Shown here in pieces: positions 1 to 11,812 of a DNA stretch of 64,000 bases. Origin of the DNA: Antedon bifida (lineage: Eukaryota; Echinodermata; Crinoidea; Comatulida; Antedonidae); the NCBI GenBank assembly GCA_963402885.1, contig OY727098.1, positions 19,702,717-19,766,716 of the forward strand, given 5' to 3'. The position numbers were made by a program, and so were the translations under genes. The notes beneath the pieces were generated by a model, which was not told the origin of the DNA, made no database searches, and saw nothing but the letters and a program-made list of their open reading frames with translations. Position 1 is the stretch's first letter; every line of letters starts with the position of its first letter.

Positions 1-31
1 TTTGATCTCTGTTGCGCGTGCGTACAACTGA

Positions 32-103
32 GGACTAGTGGTCTAATGGTTAGGACATCTGCATATCAAGCAGGCGGTCCGAGTTCGAGTCTCGGTTGGG
101 GCG
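32..103 (+). repeat. tRNA-like element (tRNA pseudogene or SINE head)
   Basis: The sequence folds as a tRNA cloverleaf. A-box-like TGGTCTAATGG begins at 39. A 5-bp anticodon stem encloses a 7-nt loop whose central triplet reads ATC. A perfect T arm (CCGAG/CTCGG with loop TTCGAGT) follows, and a TTTTT Pol III stop lies at 106-110. The acceptor stem has two mismatches and no introns are visible. Because of the acceptor mismatches, the unusual ATC triplet and the position inside an ELOVL intron, I favour a tRNA-derived SINE or decayed tRNA over a working tRNA gene. No further body of a SINE is recognisable downstream beyond an AT run at 150-173. Confidence 0.6.
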
Positions 104-265
104 ACTTTTTCTCATTCTCACAGATTTCCTCATCTTTATCGTTTCAAATTAATATATAATATATATATATATAATAGGAAATATGAGTTTGTAAAAGATT
201 TGAAAATTCTCATATGTGAAAAAATCAGGACTGATAACATCTGTTGACCTTCGACCTACCTTGAC

Positions 266-2292
266 CTCCAGCGACATATTTGACACCAAGCCACCAATTG
301 ACAACCATCGAGCTGTGGTGATAGACATGTAGAAATGTCACCTGGTTATCCTTCTTACGTAAAATAAAAAAGACAGTGTCTAACAATTCAATGACTTTAG
401 AGAAGAAAAACCACCAGCAAACTCGTGTCATCTACAAGAAAAAAAAAAGATGGATTAACTAGCAACTTATCCATCACTGAAGTAGGAACTTAACACATAG
501 GAGAAGAATGTACAATAATACAGAGTTCTCAAGTACTATGGAAACCCACGGCAAAATGTAATAATTATGGACAAATCACCGACATGACGAATAGGAGTGC
601 TTCCTGGGTTTTTCCCATAAGAGTTAAAATATAGCATGGTGGCTATTAATTTCAATTTAATTTATTCCACACAATATAATAACATACATACAGGATAATA
701 AATGCAATGAAGTAATCATGTGGGGGAGGGTCATATAAGTCAGAAAGACCCACCCCAAGATATAATATTGAATACGAATACGAAAAAGAATTTTTTAAAA
801 ATATACATAAAACTAATAATATAATAAATAAAAGAAAACAATATTATCCGATCTTAACTGGTCTTATAAAATTTATATATTTAATGTTCATCATATCTTG
901 AAAGTAAATAGTTCTTGTATACTAATTTAATTTTTCCTGATGCACTAAGCAACTACAATGCACTGTCAAGTCAGAAAATCATTCTACACATGCTCCGAAG
1001 CAGGATCACTGTTTGACGTGATGCGTAAAAAAAGTACAATTTTCTATATTTTATAGAATCAACAATTTGACAGAAATTAAATTTAGCAAGTTGAGAACTC
1101 TGCCAGCTGCAGGAACTTACCCTCATAGCAAGAGGCGAAGTAGAATAGTCTACTGTCTGGCAACGGTAACTATAGTTTCCCAATAAGGAGGTGATTAGAA
1201 ACTGAAAATGGAAAAATAAAAAACCATGTAAAATAAAAGGTTACTCGATCACAATGACCTTTCGGTCTTTTCTATCTATCATAATATATGGTCTATACAG
1301 TAGTAGACACAACGTGGAGATGGACAGTAGAAAAAGAGAGAACAGAGTTGGGATGGAAATCATGGAACCTAGCCAAGCCTGTGGCCAGGGACCGGATGTA
1401 TTGGCGGAGGAATCTTGCAGCCTTATGGGCCAAAGGGCCCAAAGAGGATAGGTGAGGTGAGGTGAACAGTAGCAGACAGTTTAGGGTCAATGGTCAAAAA
1501 GTCACTTTCGATTGTTTAAACAACCAAATGTTTTAAATTGTTTTACGCATCTTTAATTATTGATTATTTTATTTGTTCACATTATGGATTTCACTTACCT
1601 CTTTAAACATATAAATTGATAAAATCACAAGCATAAAATTGTACACTAATAAAGTAGATTTCAGATTATATGGTTCTCTGTTCTTCATGAACTTTGGTCC
1701 AAGCCATACAAATAAGAGGTATGCTATAATAAAGGCCATGGCTGGCCATGGTGTAGCCATCAAAAGCCAATCCTCTACCCGGTCATCTATAAAAACAAAA
1801 CAACACAGTGGTTATTATTGGCTCTTAGTAATTATTTAGTACTGTATGTTTAAAAAGAAGAAATGTTTATGATGGGAGCAACAATAAACATGCCGATTCG
1901 GTGTTGGGCTGGCAATAGCAATAATTTATCAGTGAAACAAGTAATCCTTTACGTTCAACTCTGTGTCACGGTCTGATAAACTACTATCTCCTTCATCTCC
2001 TTTCTTGAAATGAAAATCATTATTTCAGTCACATATCATCTTTATACTGCAATTAGAACTCCTCCTCTGGAACACCTCTATTCAGGTAGCATTAAGGAGA
2101 CACTTTCGCATGACACATGAGACATTTTGCTGGATCCTAAAGATGTCCCCTTAACAGGGGTTCTACTGTCAAGATTGATTATTTTTGTACAAGACAGTAC
2201 ATTATTTTAATTGCAATTTAGTATACATACATACCTGCTACATCTTTCATCCAGTCATAGAATTCTGTTATCCTTCTCACTGCAACTGCCAT
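266..2292 (-). CDS. ELOVL-family very-long-chain fatty-acid elongase, 5' part (runs off left edge)
   Basis: ELOVL enzymes are multi-pass ER membrane condensing enzymes that add two carbons from malonyl-CoA to fatty acyl-CoA. Four exons are readable on the minus strand: 2235-2292, 1599-1786, 1121-1201 and 266-431. All have AG acceptors, GT donors and compatible phases, giving about 164 residues. The start is ATG at 2292 (MAVAVRR). Exon 4 holds the catalytic histidine box HVYHH at about residues 144-148, preceded by [12 protein letters not shown]. The last exons (the GTFH and NSFIH regions) should lie left of position 1. The donor of exon 4 is ambiguous: GTCAAG ends the exon at 266, GTAGGT would end it at 260. 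It is paralogous to the plus-strand gene starting at 3782 and closest in style to ELOVL4/7. Confidence 0.88.
646..760 (-). repeat. Dispersed repeat, retroelement-tail-like copy
   Basis: Read on the minus strand it contains GTCTTTCTGACTTATATGAC, then CCCTCCCCCACATGATT, then TTTATTATCCTGTATG, and ends in AATAAATTAAATTGAAATT. The same order of words recurs at 48686-49043 on the plus strand, where an insertion splits it. The AATAAATTGAATTGAA-type ending suggests the 3' end of a retrotransposon, but no coding part is attached. It lies in an intron of the ELOVL gene. Confidence 0.6.
2051..2168. repeat. Short MITE-like repeat, CAGTAGAACCCC family, copy A
   Basis: The segment begins TTAGAACTCC and ends GGGGTTCTACTG, so the ends are imperfect inverted repeats. 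Internally it carries phrases such as GGAACACCTCTATT and GTCCCCTTAACAGGGG. Diverged copies with the same ends are at 45051-45158 and 57740-57880. No coding capacity is present. Confidence 0.5.
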
Positions 2293-3781
2293 TATGTTCT
2301 TAAAATTTCAAAATACTTTAGAAGGGCATAAATAAAAAATCTGTAATATAGAGTACTGTATTGATAAGTTCTCAGAGTAGCTACTGCAGTGAACTATTGG
2401 ACATTAAGCTATTGCATGAAAAGGGATAAAAACTTGGTATCCACTACAATGGATCTTAAAATGCCTGTGCATCGGCTTAAAGTGGATTAATACTAGAGCT
2501 TTTGTCAAATACTACAATACAAGTAGTTTCCATGCATGATGCACTCAAATGATGCATAGCAACAATGATATATAGTATACAAATAATGTTTAAACAGTAC
2601 TATTAAACGATCGTTTAATAGTGCGTACTATTGCACGCCATGTGACCCACAATCGTCCAATCAAATGACAGGAATTTACTTAGGTGTTATATAATATAAT
2701 ATATAGAATAATAAAATGAAGCTAAACAAATCTGACATTCAGCATTTTTTGTGGTTTCACAGTGTATGCAAATATCATGTTGGAAATATGAGTGTTACTC
2801 TACAATTAAAAACACAAATGACTACATTTCTATCGTAGGCTAGCATATGAACTGAGAAATAGATTATTAAAACCTGTTTTAATAATTATTGAAAAATAAA
2901 TTATATAAAGTCGACCTGTTAGGTCTAGGGTTATGTACTTGACATACCGATGTCTGTTAAAAATAATAACTTGTGATGAAGATCACGCTCACTACCAATG
3001 CTGTGAATATATGGACCAGGACCAGTGACCATTAAGATTATTAATTATGCTGAACATAAGGCCTATAAGACTTCATTGTCATTCAGCATCTGATGCATGC
3101 AGCATGCGGGTGAGTTTTTTAACTGGGTTACACCACAGGTCAAATGATAATCGAACCCTGTTTTTTTTTAGCTGCTGTGGTGTGTGTTTGGTCCAGTATT
3201 GTGGTTCGCTGTTGTTCATTGATTGGGGGTTCGCTGTAGTTCTTTGGTGTTCATGGGGGCGTTGCTAGCTGTGGTTCATTGGATTGGGGTAATTGTCGGA
3301 CCCACACCCCTGCCGCCAGAGTTTAAGGCATCAGTTGTATAGACCCAGGGCCTAGCCTAGGCTAGCTACTCAAACCAAACTCAGTCCACTACCTAAAAAA
3401 TGCCTACTTACTCAACAATACAAAGGGGTACGGTAAGCTAGGCCTGACCTTCAGTGATATTTAATAGATTTCTAAGAAAAGGAACTGTACTAAAATGTTC
3501 AATACCGTCTAAAAGTATTCTTACTAACCATTTACTGGAATAAAAATTTAAGAAATGTAAAAATTAAGGAATATCAGGATGCCGATAGATCAAGAGACAC
3601 ATCCATAAAAAAGTCCAGGTCGCAAAAGGTCACGTCCAGGTCTCTTCTGTTCCTCTGTGCGTTCATGCATGACAAATTGACCTTTGGAAAAAAAGTTTCC
3701 ACCACCACCACGTTTTTTCCCCTACGACGGCCAAAACCACACCCGCGCCGCCGCCACCACCACCGCACAGTAGGCCTAATC
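2293..3781. promoter_or_regulatory. Shared 5' region between head-to-head ELOVL genes
   Basis: This 1.49-kb stretch separates the start codons of two divergent ELOVL genes and must contain both promoters. No open frame is supported. It holds a perfect 24-bp palindrome at 2599-2622 (centre ACGATCGT), a CCAAT box near 2655 and CTAG/TAGGCC clusters near 3345-3370, 3435 and 3770. A T-rich, G-rich stretch lies around 3150-3290. No clear TATA box could be assigned to either gene. The promoter role is inferred from position alone. Confidence 0.45.
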
Positions 3782-6700
3782 ATGAATTCTCTTTTACAGT
3801 GGTGGGATAACGTAATTACTGAATATGCAGGTAAATTTGCGTAATTTTTATTAGGCCTAGCTAGGGCCTAGCTAGGCCTACTACTGTACTACTACTAGTA
3901 GTACTACTAGCCTAGCTAGGCTAGGCCTAGTTCTCGACTCCCGGCCTGCTATACTACTACTAGCTAGGGCCTAGGCCTAGCCTATACTAAACCCTAGGCT
4001 AGGCCTAGTATTAAGCAGGTCCAAATTTAAACCGTGTGAAAGGTGGCGCTAGGCGCTTTGGAATACTGATCTCAAAACCACACACACCCTTTGTTGTGGG
4101 TAAGGCATGACAACAAACAAATTCAAAGTACAATTTTGAAACATAAATTTTGTATAGTTTTCCTATACAGAATGTTTTGACCTTTTTTTCATTGACATTT
4201 TACTAATTTCCTTTTTAGTCTAGGACCTGGGTCAGATTTGTATGCATTTAATTTAGGAGAGAATTCCTCAACTGTTATAGGATAATTTGACCCCAACGAA
4301 CAACATGGAATGTGTGCCAAATTCGCTATCCGGGGCGAACATGCCCAAAATCGGGGTCAAAGGTTAAAAATGTGTGGTTCTTATATCTCGACAACCACTT
4401 GTCGTACAGATTTGCTTTTGGTGTCAAATTGTTCAGAATATACATATTTATATTCGATCTAACACAACTTTTAGCGAAAAAATGACCAGAAATGCTTTTA
4501 CTGACCTTTGACCCAAAAATGACCAAAAAACACATTTTTGGGTTAAATTATTTTTTTAAATGCCAATGGACAAACTGTATGGTATCAAATGAAAGCATAC
4601 ACAATATGCTACCCATCTTGTATTGAAAATGTTTAATTATGAAGCTAATTGTATGGAAAATGTGCATATTTTGATTACTTTTATACAAAATATGAATATT
4701 TGTATTAAGTTTATTTATATAATATTAAATAATTTAAGTGTTTGGAAAAACTATTTGGTATCAAATGAAAGTCCATAAAATATTCTATCCATTGCTACCC
4801 AACATGTATTAAAAATCTGTAATTATGATGCTAATTTTGTTAAAAATGTACATATTTTATTATTTTTTTTTAAAAAAATGAGTATATTAAATAGTGTAAA
4901 TTTATTTTGGTTTATTTTTTATATTAAATAATTCAAGTGTTCTTTTGGTGTCAAATCGTTCAGAATATACATATTTATATTCAGTCTAACACAACTTTTT
5001 TTAGCGAAAAAATTACCGCAAATGCTTTTACTGACCTTTGACCCAAAAATGACCAAAAAACACATTTTCGGGTTAAATTATTCTTTAAAATGCCAATGGA
5101 TAAACTGTATGGTATTAAATGAAAGCATAAACAATATGCTACCCATTGCTACCCAACTTGTATTGACAATTTTAATTATGAAGCTAATTGTATGGAAATG
5201 TGCATATTTTGATTACTTTTATACAAAAAATGAATATTTGGTAGCGTAATTTTTATATTTATTTATATAATATTAAATAATTTAAGTGTTTGAAAAACTA
5301 TTTGGTATCAAATGAAAGCCCATAAAATATTCTATCCATTGCTATCCAACTTGTATTAAAAATCTGTAATTATAATGCTAATTTTGTTAAAAATATGCAT
5401 ATTTTATTGTTTTTGTGCAAAAATGAGTATATTAAATAGTGTAAATTTAGTTTGGTTTATTTATATTAAATAATTCAAGTGTTTGGAAGATCTTGGTAAG
5501 TTTACCAAGCATTTTGATCCAATTTTTACTGTTTTATCACTTTTAGATATTAATTATTTTGTATTTTTTTATATCTAGGCTGATGGTAGTTACTTTGTCC
5601 AATATGCTAAATTTATTGGATATTTTACGTATTGGTGGCCATATTGGATTTGACACCCTTAAGCTTTGTTAGAAAAATGGCAACATATATTTGTTATTAC
5701 TTTACAAGAGAAACTAAATCAGCTAGAATTTTGCTTTTAACAAAAAATGACACAAAATTAAACAGTATTATATGTAGAGTATTTTGATATTATATCATTT
5801 TGATAGACCAACGGGTTCCGGAGATTTGGGTGCCATTTTGAAATTGCATTGAAAATCTGTAATTATGAATAATGATGTAGATTTTTTTTTTTTAATTTGC
5901 ATATTTTATTAATTTTTGACAAAAATGAGTATTTTAAATAGTGTAAATTGATTTTAGTTTATTTATAATGATTAAATTATTAAAGTGTTTAGGAGATCTA
6001 TTTTGGTATTAAATAAAAGCCCATAAAATAGTCTATCTATTGCTACCCAACTTGTATTGAAAATCTAATTATGATAGTTTCAAAAAAATGTGCATATTTT
6101 ATTAATTTTTGACAAAAATGAGTACTGTATAAGTTAAAATTATAAAGCTTTTTTAGAAAATGTGTTATACAGTTAGTGTAAATATATTTTGGTTTATTAT
6201 ACATTTAATTCTAGTGTTTTAAATAACTATTTGGTATCATAAAACATGCTACCTAGTACATACAGATTATCCAATATGTATTGAAAATGAATCATTTTTT
6301 GGAAAATATAGAGTTATATAATATTATAAATAAACCAAAATAAATTTACACTACTTATTACTGTATACTCATTTTTGTCAAAAAGAATATTTTCAAAAAA
6401 GTTGTAATGAAATATTTTCAATACAAGTTAGGTACCAATTGATAGTATATTGTATGGGATTTTATTTTTTATACCAAATATAACACTAGAATTATTTAAA
6501 CCAAAATAAATTTACACTAATTTATACTCATTTTTGTCTAAAGTTAATAAAATATGCACATTTTCCAAAAATAACATCACATATTTAAAGATTTTCAATA
6601 CAAGTTGGGTAGCTATGGATAGCATATTTTATGCTTTGTGTTTTTGATACCAAATATGTCTTCCAAACATTTGAATTATTTAATATCATAAATAAACCAA

Positions 6701-9700
6701 AATAAATTTACACTATCTAGTATTCTCATTTTTTAAAAAAAATAATAAAATATGTACATTTTAAACAAAATTAGCATCATAATTACAGATTTTTAATACA
6801 AGTTGGATAGCAATGGATAGAATATTTTATGGACTTTCATTTGATACCAAATAGTTTTTTCAAACAATTAAATTATTTAATATAATATAAATAAACATAA
6901 CAATTACGCTACCAAATATTCATATTTTGTATAAAAGTTATCAAAATATGCACATTTTCCATACAATTAGCTTCATAATTAAGCATTTACAATACAAGGT
7001 GGGTAGCAATGGGTAGCATATTGTGTATGCTTTCATTTGATACCATACCGTATGTCCATTGGCATTTTAAAGAATAATTTAACCCGAAAATGTGTTTTTG
7101 GTCATTTTTGGGTCAAAGGTCAGTAAAAGCATTTCCGGTAATTTTTTCGCTAAAAAAAGTTGTGTTAGACCGAATATAAATATGTATATTCTGAACCATT
7201 TGACACCAAAAGAACACTTGAATTATTTAATATTATAAATAAACCAAAATAAATTTACACTATTTAATATACTCATTTTTGTAAAAAAATAATAAAATAT
7301 GTACATTTTAAACAAAATTAGCATCATAATTACAGATTTTTATTACAAGTTGGGTAGCAATGGATAGAATAATTTATGGGCTTTCATTTGATACCAAATA
7401 GTTTTTCCAAACACTTGAATTAGTTAATATTATATAAATAAACATAACAATTACGCTACCAAATATTCATTTTTTGTATAAAAATAATCAAAATATGCAC
7501 ATTTTCCATAAAATTAGCTTCATAATTAAAATATTTCAATACAAGTTGGGTAGCAATGGGTACCATATTGTGTACGCTTTCATTTGATACCATACAGTTT
7601 GTCCATTGGCATTTTAAAGAATAATTTAACCCAAAAATGTGTTTTTTGGTCATTTTTGGGTCAAAGGTCAGTAAAAGCATTTCCGGTCATTTTTTCGCTA
7701 AAAGTTGTGTTATATCGAATATAAATATGTATATTCTGAACAATTTGACACCAAAAGCAAATCTGTACGACAAGTGGTTGTCAAGATATAATAACCACAC
7801 ATTTTTAACCTTTGACCCCGATTTTGGGCATGTTCGCCCCGGATAGCGAATTTGGCACACATTCCATGTTGTTCGTTGGGGTCAAATTATCCTATAACAG
7901 TTGAGATATTCTCTCCTAAATTAAATGCATACAAATCTGACCCAGGTCCTAGACTATTTAATATTATTGTAACTTTTTTTTCAGTTTCAGGTTTCTTTGA
8001 AAATTTTACAAAAAATATATGCACATGCATATGAAAGAAGATGTATCAAATTCTTTTTGAGTTTGACAAAATTTGTTTCTTAACTAATATAAATTTATAA
8101 TTTTATAAAGAAATGTATTAAGCTGTGAATATACAAAAAAAGAACAATTATTATGTACAAAAAAATTTAATTTGTTACTACAGATCCTAGAGTTAGTGAC
8201 TGGTCTTTAATGAGTAGTCCAATACCAGGTACTATTATGGTGATCATCTACTTGTTTGTTGTTTGGATTGGACCAATTCTGATGGCCAGCAGAAAACCTT
8301 ACCTTCTAAAGAATGTTCTGTTGGTGTATAACATGGCAATGGTTGGCTTGTCTGGCTATCTTCTATATGAGGTTAGTTCATAATGTGCCTGATCTTCATT
8401 TCATATTTATTTAAAAAGCTTAACTCTTCACTCACGTTTTGTGGAAAAATCCCAGCACAAATTTTATTAATTATATAATATTATTGTTTAATTGATAAAT
8501 GAAATTTAAAAATTTCAGTTTTTAATGTCTGGTTGGTTGACGGGATATACTTTAGGATGTCAGCCTGTAGATTACTCCAATACTCCAAAAGCTTTAAGGG
8601 TAAGTAAGTTATAATAAATGCATGGTTTCAGAAACTTTAAGACTATAAATAAATTATTCTGTACCTGTGTTTTTCCTGCATTTTTAATTTGTACCTTCGT
8701 TCTTTGGTTGCCTTGCGCCACCGGCTCTGAATCTAGACAGTGTTTTGTTTGTTTAAATTGGCACACAAACCATTTTACTGTTTAATATTCCTGACAGTTC
8801 ATTGAAGAAAACAGTTTTTTAGTAGTTAAGTCAACATAGCTTCTAATAATAATATGTGTAGTAACTTTATTCTATTTGTATAAATATCTGTATCCGCGGT
8901 GTAACGTACAAACACAATCGCGTACGTTGGTTAATGCTGTATTATATTGTATTTATTTTTGTACTATTATTATATTATAATTTTTATTTTTTTTTTTGGA
9001 TTATATCTTTCAGATGGCAAGGTGTTGCTGGTTGTTTTATGTTTCCAAATATATAGAAATGCTTGATACAGTGAGTGTGTGCTAATTTTAGTATTTTTAA
9101 AATATCTTTCTGTATTTCCACATATAATGTAAATAATGTTGTATAATGTAATATAAATAACACATAATAGTTAAATGGCAAAGAGAAGTCAGATTAAAAT
9201 ATTCCTTCCTTTAAGTTATTCCATAGCGAAGTTTCAGAGACAAGTGATTTTATTATAAGTTTGTAAATTTTATCCATTGATTCCTTTTATTTTTAAACAT
9301 TGTTTCAGATATTCTTTATCCTAAGAAAGAAGAATAACCAGGTTTCGTTTCTGCATGTATTCCATCACGCTATCATGCCATTTAGCTGGTGGTTTGGTGT
9401 TAAATTTGTTGCAGGTTGGTTAAAAAACTAGGAATATCGATTACTTTCTTTATTTTTATTCTTTCGTTTAGCACTTTCAGTACTCAGTGGGACATCAAAA
9501 ATTGTTTGTTATATAACTTCTGCCAGTTTTTTCCATAACTTATCAGTAAATGACACTTGAATATAGACGTGAACGTTCTTGCCTTATTCAACTAATCAAA
9601 ATGGTCCATGTTTATAAAAATTTAAATCCAAATGATTACTTTATATTTAATAAGGAACACAAGGCCATAACTTCAAAATTCTTAAAGCAACATACTAGGA

Positions 9701-11088
9701 CAATGTACAGAAAAACGTTTTTCTCATATTTCATTTTCAAAAAATGGAACAATTTACCGCCCATTACAGTAAATTCTAAGTCAATTAATGAGTTTAAAAC
9801 ACAACTAGAAAGAGACTACCACCAGAGAGAGCCCAACAAACAATAAGAAGAGTTTTTTTCTGTTGTCTTGGTCAATTTATTCGGTTTTCTTTTCTTATTT
9901 TACATCAACATTTTCATTTTTACACTTGTGCAAACAGCGCATAGAGACTATTTGTATCTTGCGCTATATAAATTTAAACCCATTAAAACCCATTAAAAGC
10001 GAAAGCTTAAGAAGACTCTAACATCAAATGAAATGAAATCGGTACACAAATGTTTGCCATTATTCCAATAACAAGGCTAGTAAACGATTCTAGTAGATGA
10101 CAAACCATTTTTTTATATCACATCCGCCACAGTATTTTACAGGCAGTGAAGGTTTTTACTTTCACCTCTGTAAACTAATTTGAAGTTTTAATTATTTATT
10201 AGTTTTATATTGCTGTGAACTCAGTAGTTACCATACAGCCAGATGCTAAAGATTATTCTTTTTGAGTTAACATACTTTTTTTATATCTTTTTAGGTGGAT
10301 TTGGTACTTTCCATGCAACAATGAACTCTTTTATACATTTTATGATGTACATATACTACGGATTTGCCGCATTGGGTCCAGCTTTTCAACGCTTTCTATG
10401 GTGGAAACGTTACATGACCACAATGCAGCTGGTAAACAATATCTCTATTCATTTTATACACTGAATCTTTCATATAATCAACAAATTCTTTCACTATATT
10501 TATTTTAAATAGACTATTTATCCTACAATTTAATGAATATATAATTTGGCATTTAAGGTAACTCTTTCCAATATTTGTTACCCGTGGGCTGGGCCAAAAC
10601 ATTATCCTTGGTTTTCAGTTGAGTTGACAATATAGTACTATATGCTTTGTGACATGTCGTTGCGTATCCCAATAGCCTTCTTGTTTGTGTTATGCAGACA
10701 GGAGCAACAGCATTCCGTCTAAAGCATAATGACAGCATGACTCACTTTTATATCACTTTTAATTTATTTAGGGTGATTAAAATGAACGACTGGTTTCTGT
10801 AGAGGACCAAGTACAGTATAACACTAGTGCCATTATATGAACATCTTCATTAACACTAAGCTTTCCTTTTAATTTCAGATTCAGTTTATTTTATCGATGG
10901 TACATAGTTCACAGCTTTTCTTTATCGACTGCAAGTATCCAAAGGTGTTTGCGTGGGTCATCGGACTCTACGGATTTATATTCTTCATCCTTTTCATGGA
11001 TTTTTATATCAAGGCTTATTCCAAATCAAATAAAAGCAAACATCACAGTCAAAATGGAAATTCTCATTTTAAACATAAAGAAAATTAA
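3782..11088 (+). CDS. ELOVL-family very-long-chain fatty-acid elongase, complete
   Basis: Seven exons are readable: 3782-3830, 8184-8371, 8519-8599, 9014-9070, 9309-9414, 10295-10431 and 10879-11088. They give 275 residues with consistent phases. Exon 1 ([16 protein letters not shown]) joins to DPRVSDW, a hallmark of ELOVL4/7-type proteins. The histidine box HVFHH is at about residues 141-145. [19 protein letters not shown] follows, and several hydrophobic membrane segments are evident. The C-terminus ends KHKEN, matching the KxKxx ER-retrieval pattern. Exons 2 and 3 (188 and 81 nt) equal those of the minus-strand paralogue, but [11 protein letters not shown] is split by an intron (9071-9308) absent there. 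A polyA signal AATAAA lies at 11195-11200. Intron 1 hosts a 3.7-kb foldback element and intron 5 a LINE fragment. Confidence 0.93.
3840..4015. repeat. TAGGCC/CTAG-rich tract beside ELOVL exon 1
   Basis: Dense overlapping copies of TAGGCCTA, CTAGG and GCTAGC words mixed with TACTACTAG runs begin about 10 bp after the exon 1 donor. The tract is largely self-complementary, so both strands read alike. Similar tracts flank the first exons of the other genes in the window. Confidence 0.75.
4218..7954. mobile_element. 3.7-kb foldback (long inverted repeat) non-autonomous element in ELOVL intron 1
   Basis: The left end begins GTCTAGGACCTGGGTCAG and the right end finishes with its reverse complement. 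Both ends are flanked by TA (4216-4217 and 7955-7956), as expected for a TA target duplication. Inverted similarity extends over most of both arms, with extra diverged repeats inside. A block containing TTTGACCCAAAAATGACC occurs twice in the left arm (near 4510 and 5035) and twice inverted in the right arm (near 7115 and 7660). AT-rich units with GTGTAAATTTATTTTGGTT recur between. All open frames inside are short and mirrored between arms, so no transposase is encoded. The TA target points to a Tc1/mariner-like mobiliser, which is inference. Confidence 0.8.
9540..9998 (+). mobile_element. 5'-truncated non-LTR retrotransposon fragment (reverse-transcriptase C-terminus)
   Basis: An open frame of about 98 codons (9550-9846) reads [18 protein letters not shown], then [15 protein letters not shown] near its end. 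This is the style of the C-terminal tail of CR1/L2-like LINE reverse transcriptases, where a short arginine-rich stretch precedes an aromatic W-N-x-L-P motif. A non-coding tail containing TTGCGCTATATAAA ends in two copies of ACCCATTAAA at 9976-9998, resembling a LINE 3' repeat tail. It sits inside intron 5 of the ELOVL gene. The upstream endonuclease and polymerase parts are missing, so it is a dead insertion. Confidence 0.65.
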
Positions 11089-11654
11089 TATATTCTAAAA
11101 GTCCTTAATTTATTCATTTGTACTTATATGTTTTTCATGGGAATAATTACTGTTTCAATGTTTGACTAAATGTTTATAATTGTCATTTTAGAATAATAAA
11201 TTCTTATGCATCTTGTTTGCCAGTAGCCTACACTTTTCTCTCTCAGATCGCATTTTGTCTTTTCATAATTTGTCGTAATTGTTACAGGTAGTATTTTGAT
11301 ATCTTGTTTTATAATTTAAAATATTTATTGTCTGTTTATAATTATACAATATTTAAATATTGGTTTAAACTAATATGTTTATATTATATCTTAAATTATA
11401 AAATAAAAATTGATATATTATAATGAATCATGGACAATTGTGCAAAAAATAGTAATAATTTTGTATTGTTTAAATTCATTTTTGTACTGTATACTATAAT
11501 GAAATATTAAATTATGAAATTGTTATTCAAGTAGAATATACAGTGGATAAGAAAGAAATAACATATTTAATAATAGTCAATAAAGTGGTGGTAATACTGT
11601 AATAATAATACAGTAGTAGTGAGTAGAGAAAGATCTACAAAAATTAATTATTAA

Positions 11655-11808
11655 AGGACCTGTTCCAGCACGGTTCCGACAAATCCAATCGAACGTCAAT
11701 TTTTCGTTTTTTTACGCGCCACGCGCATATCGATTGGCGCATAGCCACGTGGAGCGTCATAAAAAAGAAACATTTATGTTCGATTGCCGGAACAGGTGTG
11801 AAAGACCC
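11655..11808. mobile_element. Candidate 154-bp MITE at a TTAA site
   Basis: TTAA at 11651-11654 and again at 11809-11812 flank a segment with imperfect inverted ends (AGGACCTGTTCC near the left, GGAACAGGTGTG near the right). The internal region is enriched in CG (ACGCGCCACGCGC), unlike its surroundings. A TTAA target is typical of piggyBac or Kolobok families. The inverted ends are offset by about 8 bp, so the call is tentative. Confidence 0.4.
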
Positions 11809-11812
11809 TTAA

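Noticed and set aside
4326-5249. Open frames of 69-75 codons with [11 protein letters not shown] and [14 protein letters not shown], mirrored at 7456-7846
   Set aside because: They are the two strands of the same foldback repeat; the coding look comes from the TTTGACCCAAAAATGACC block, not from protein conservation.
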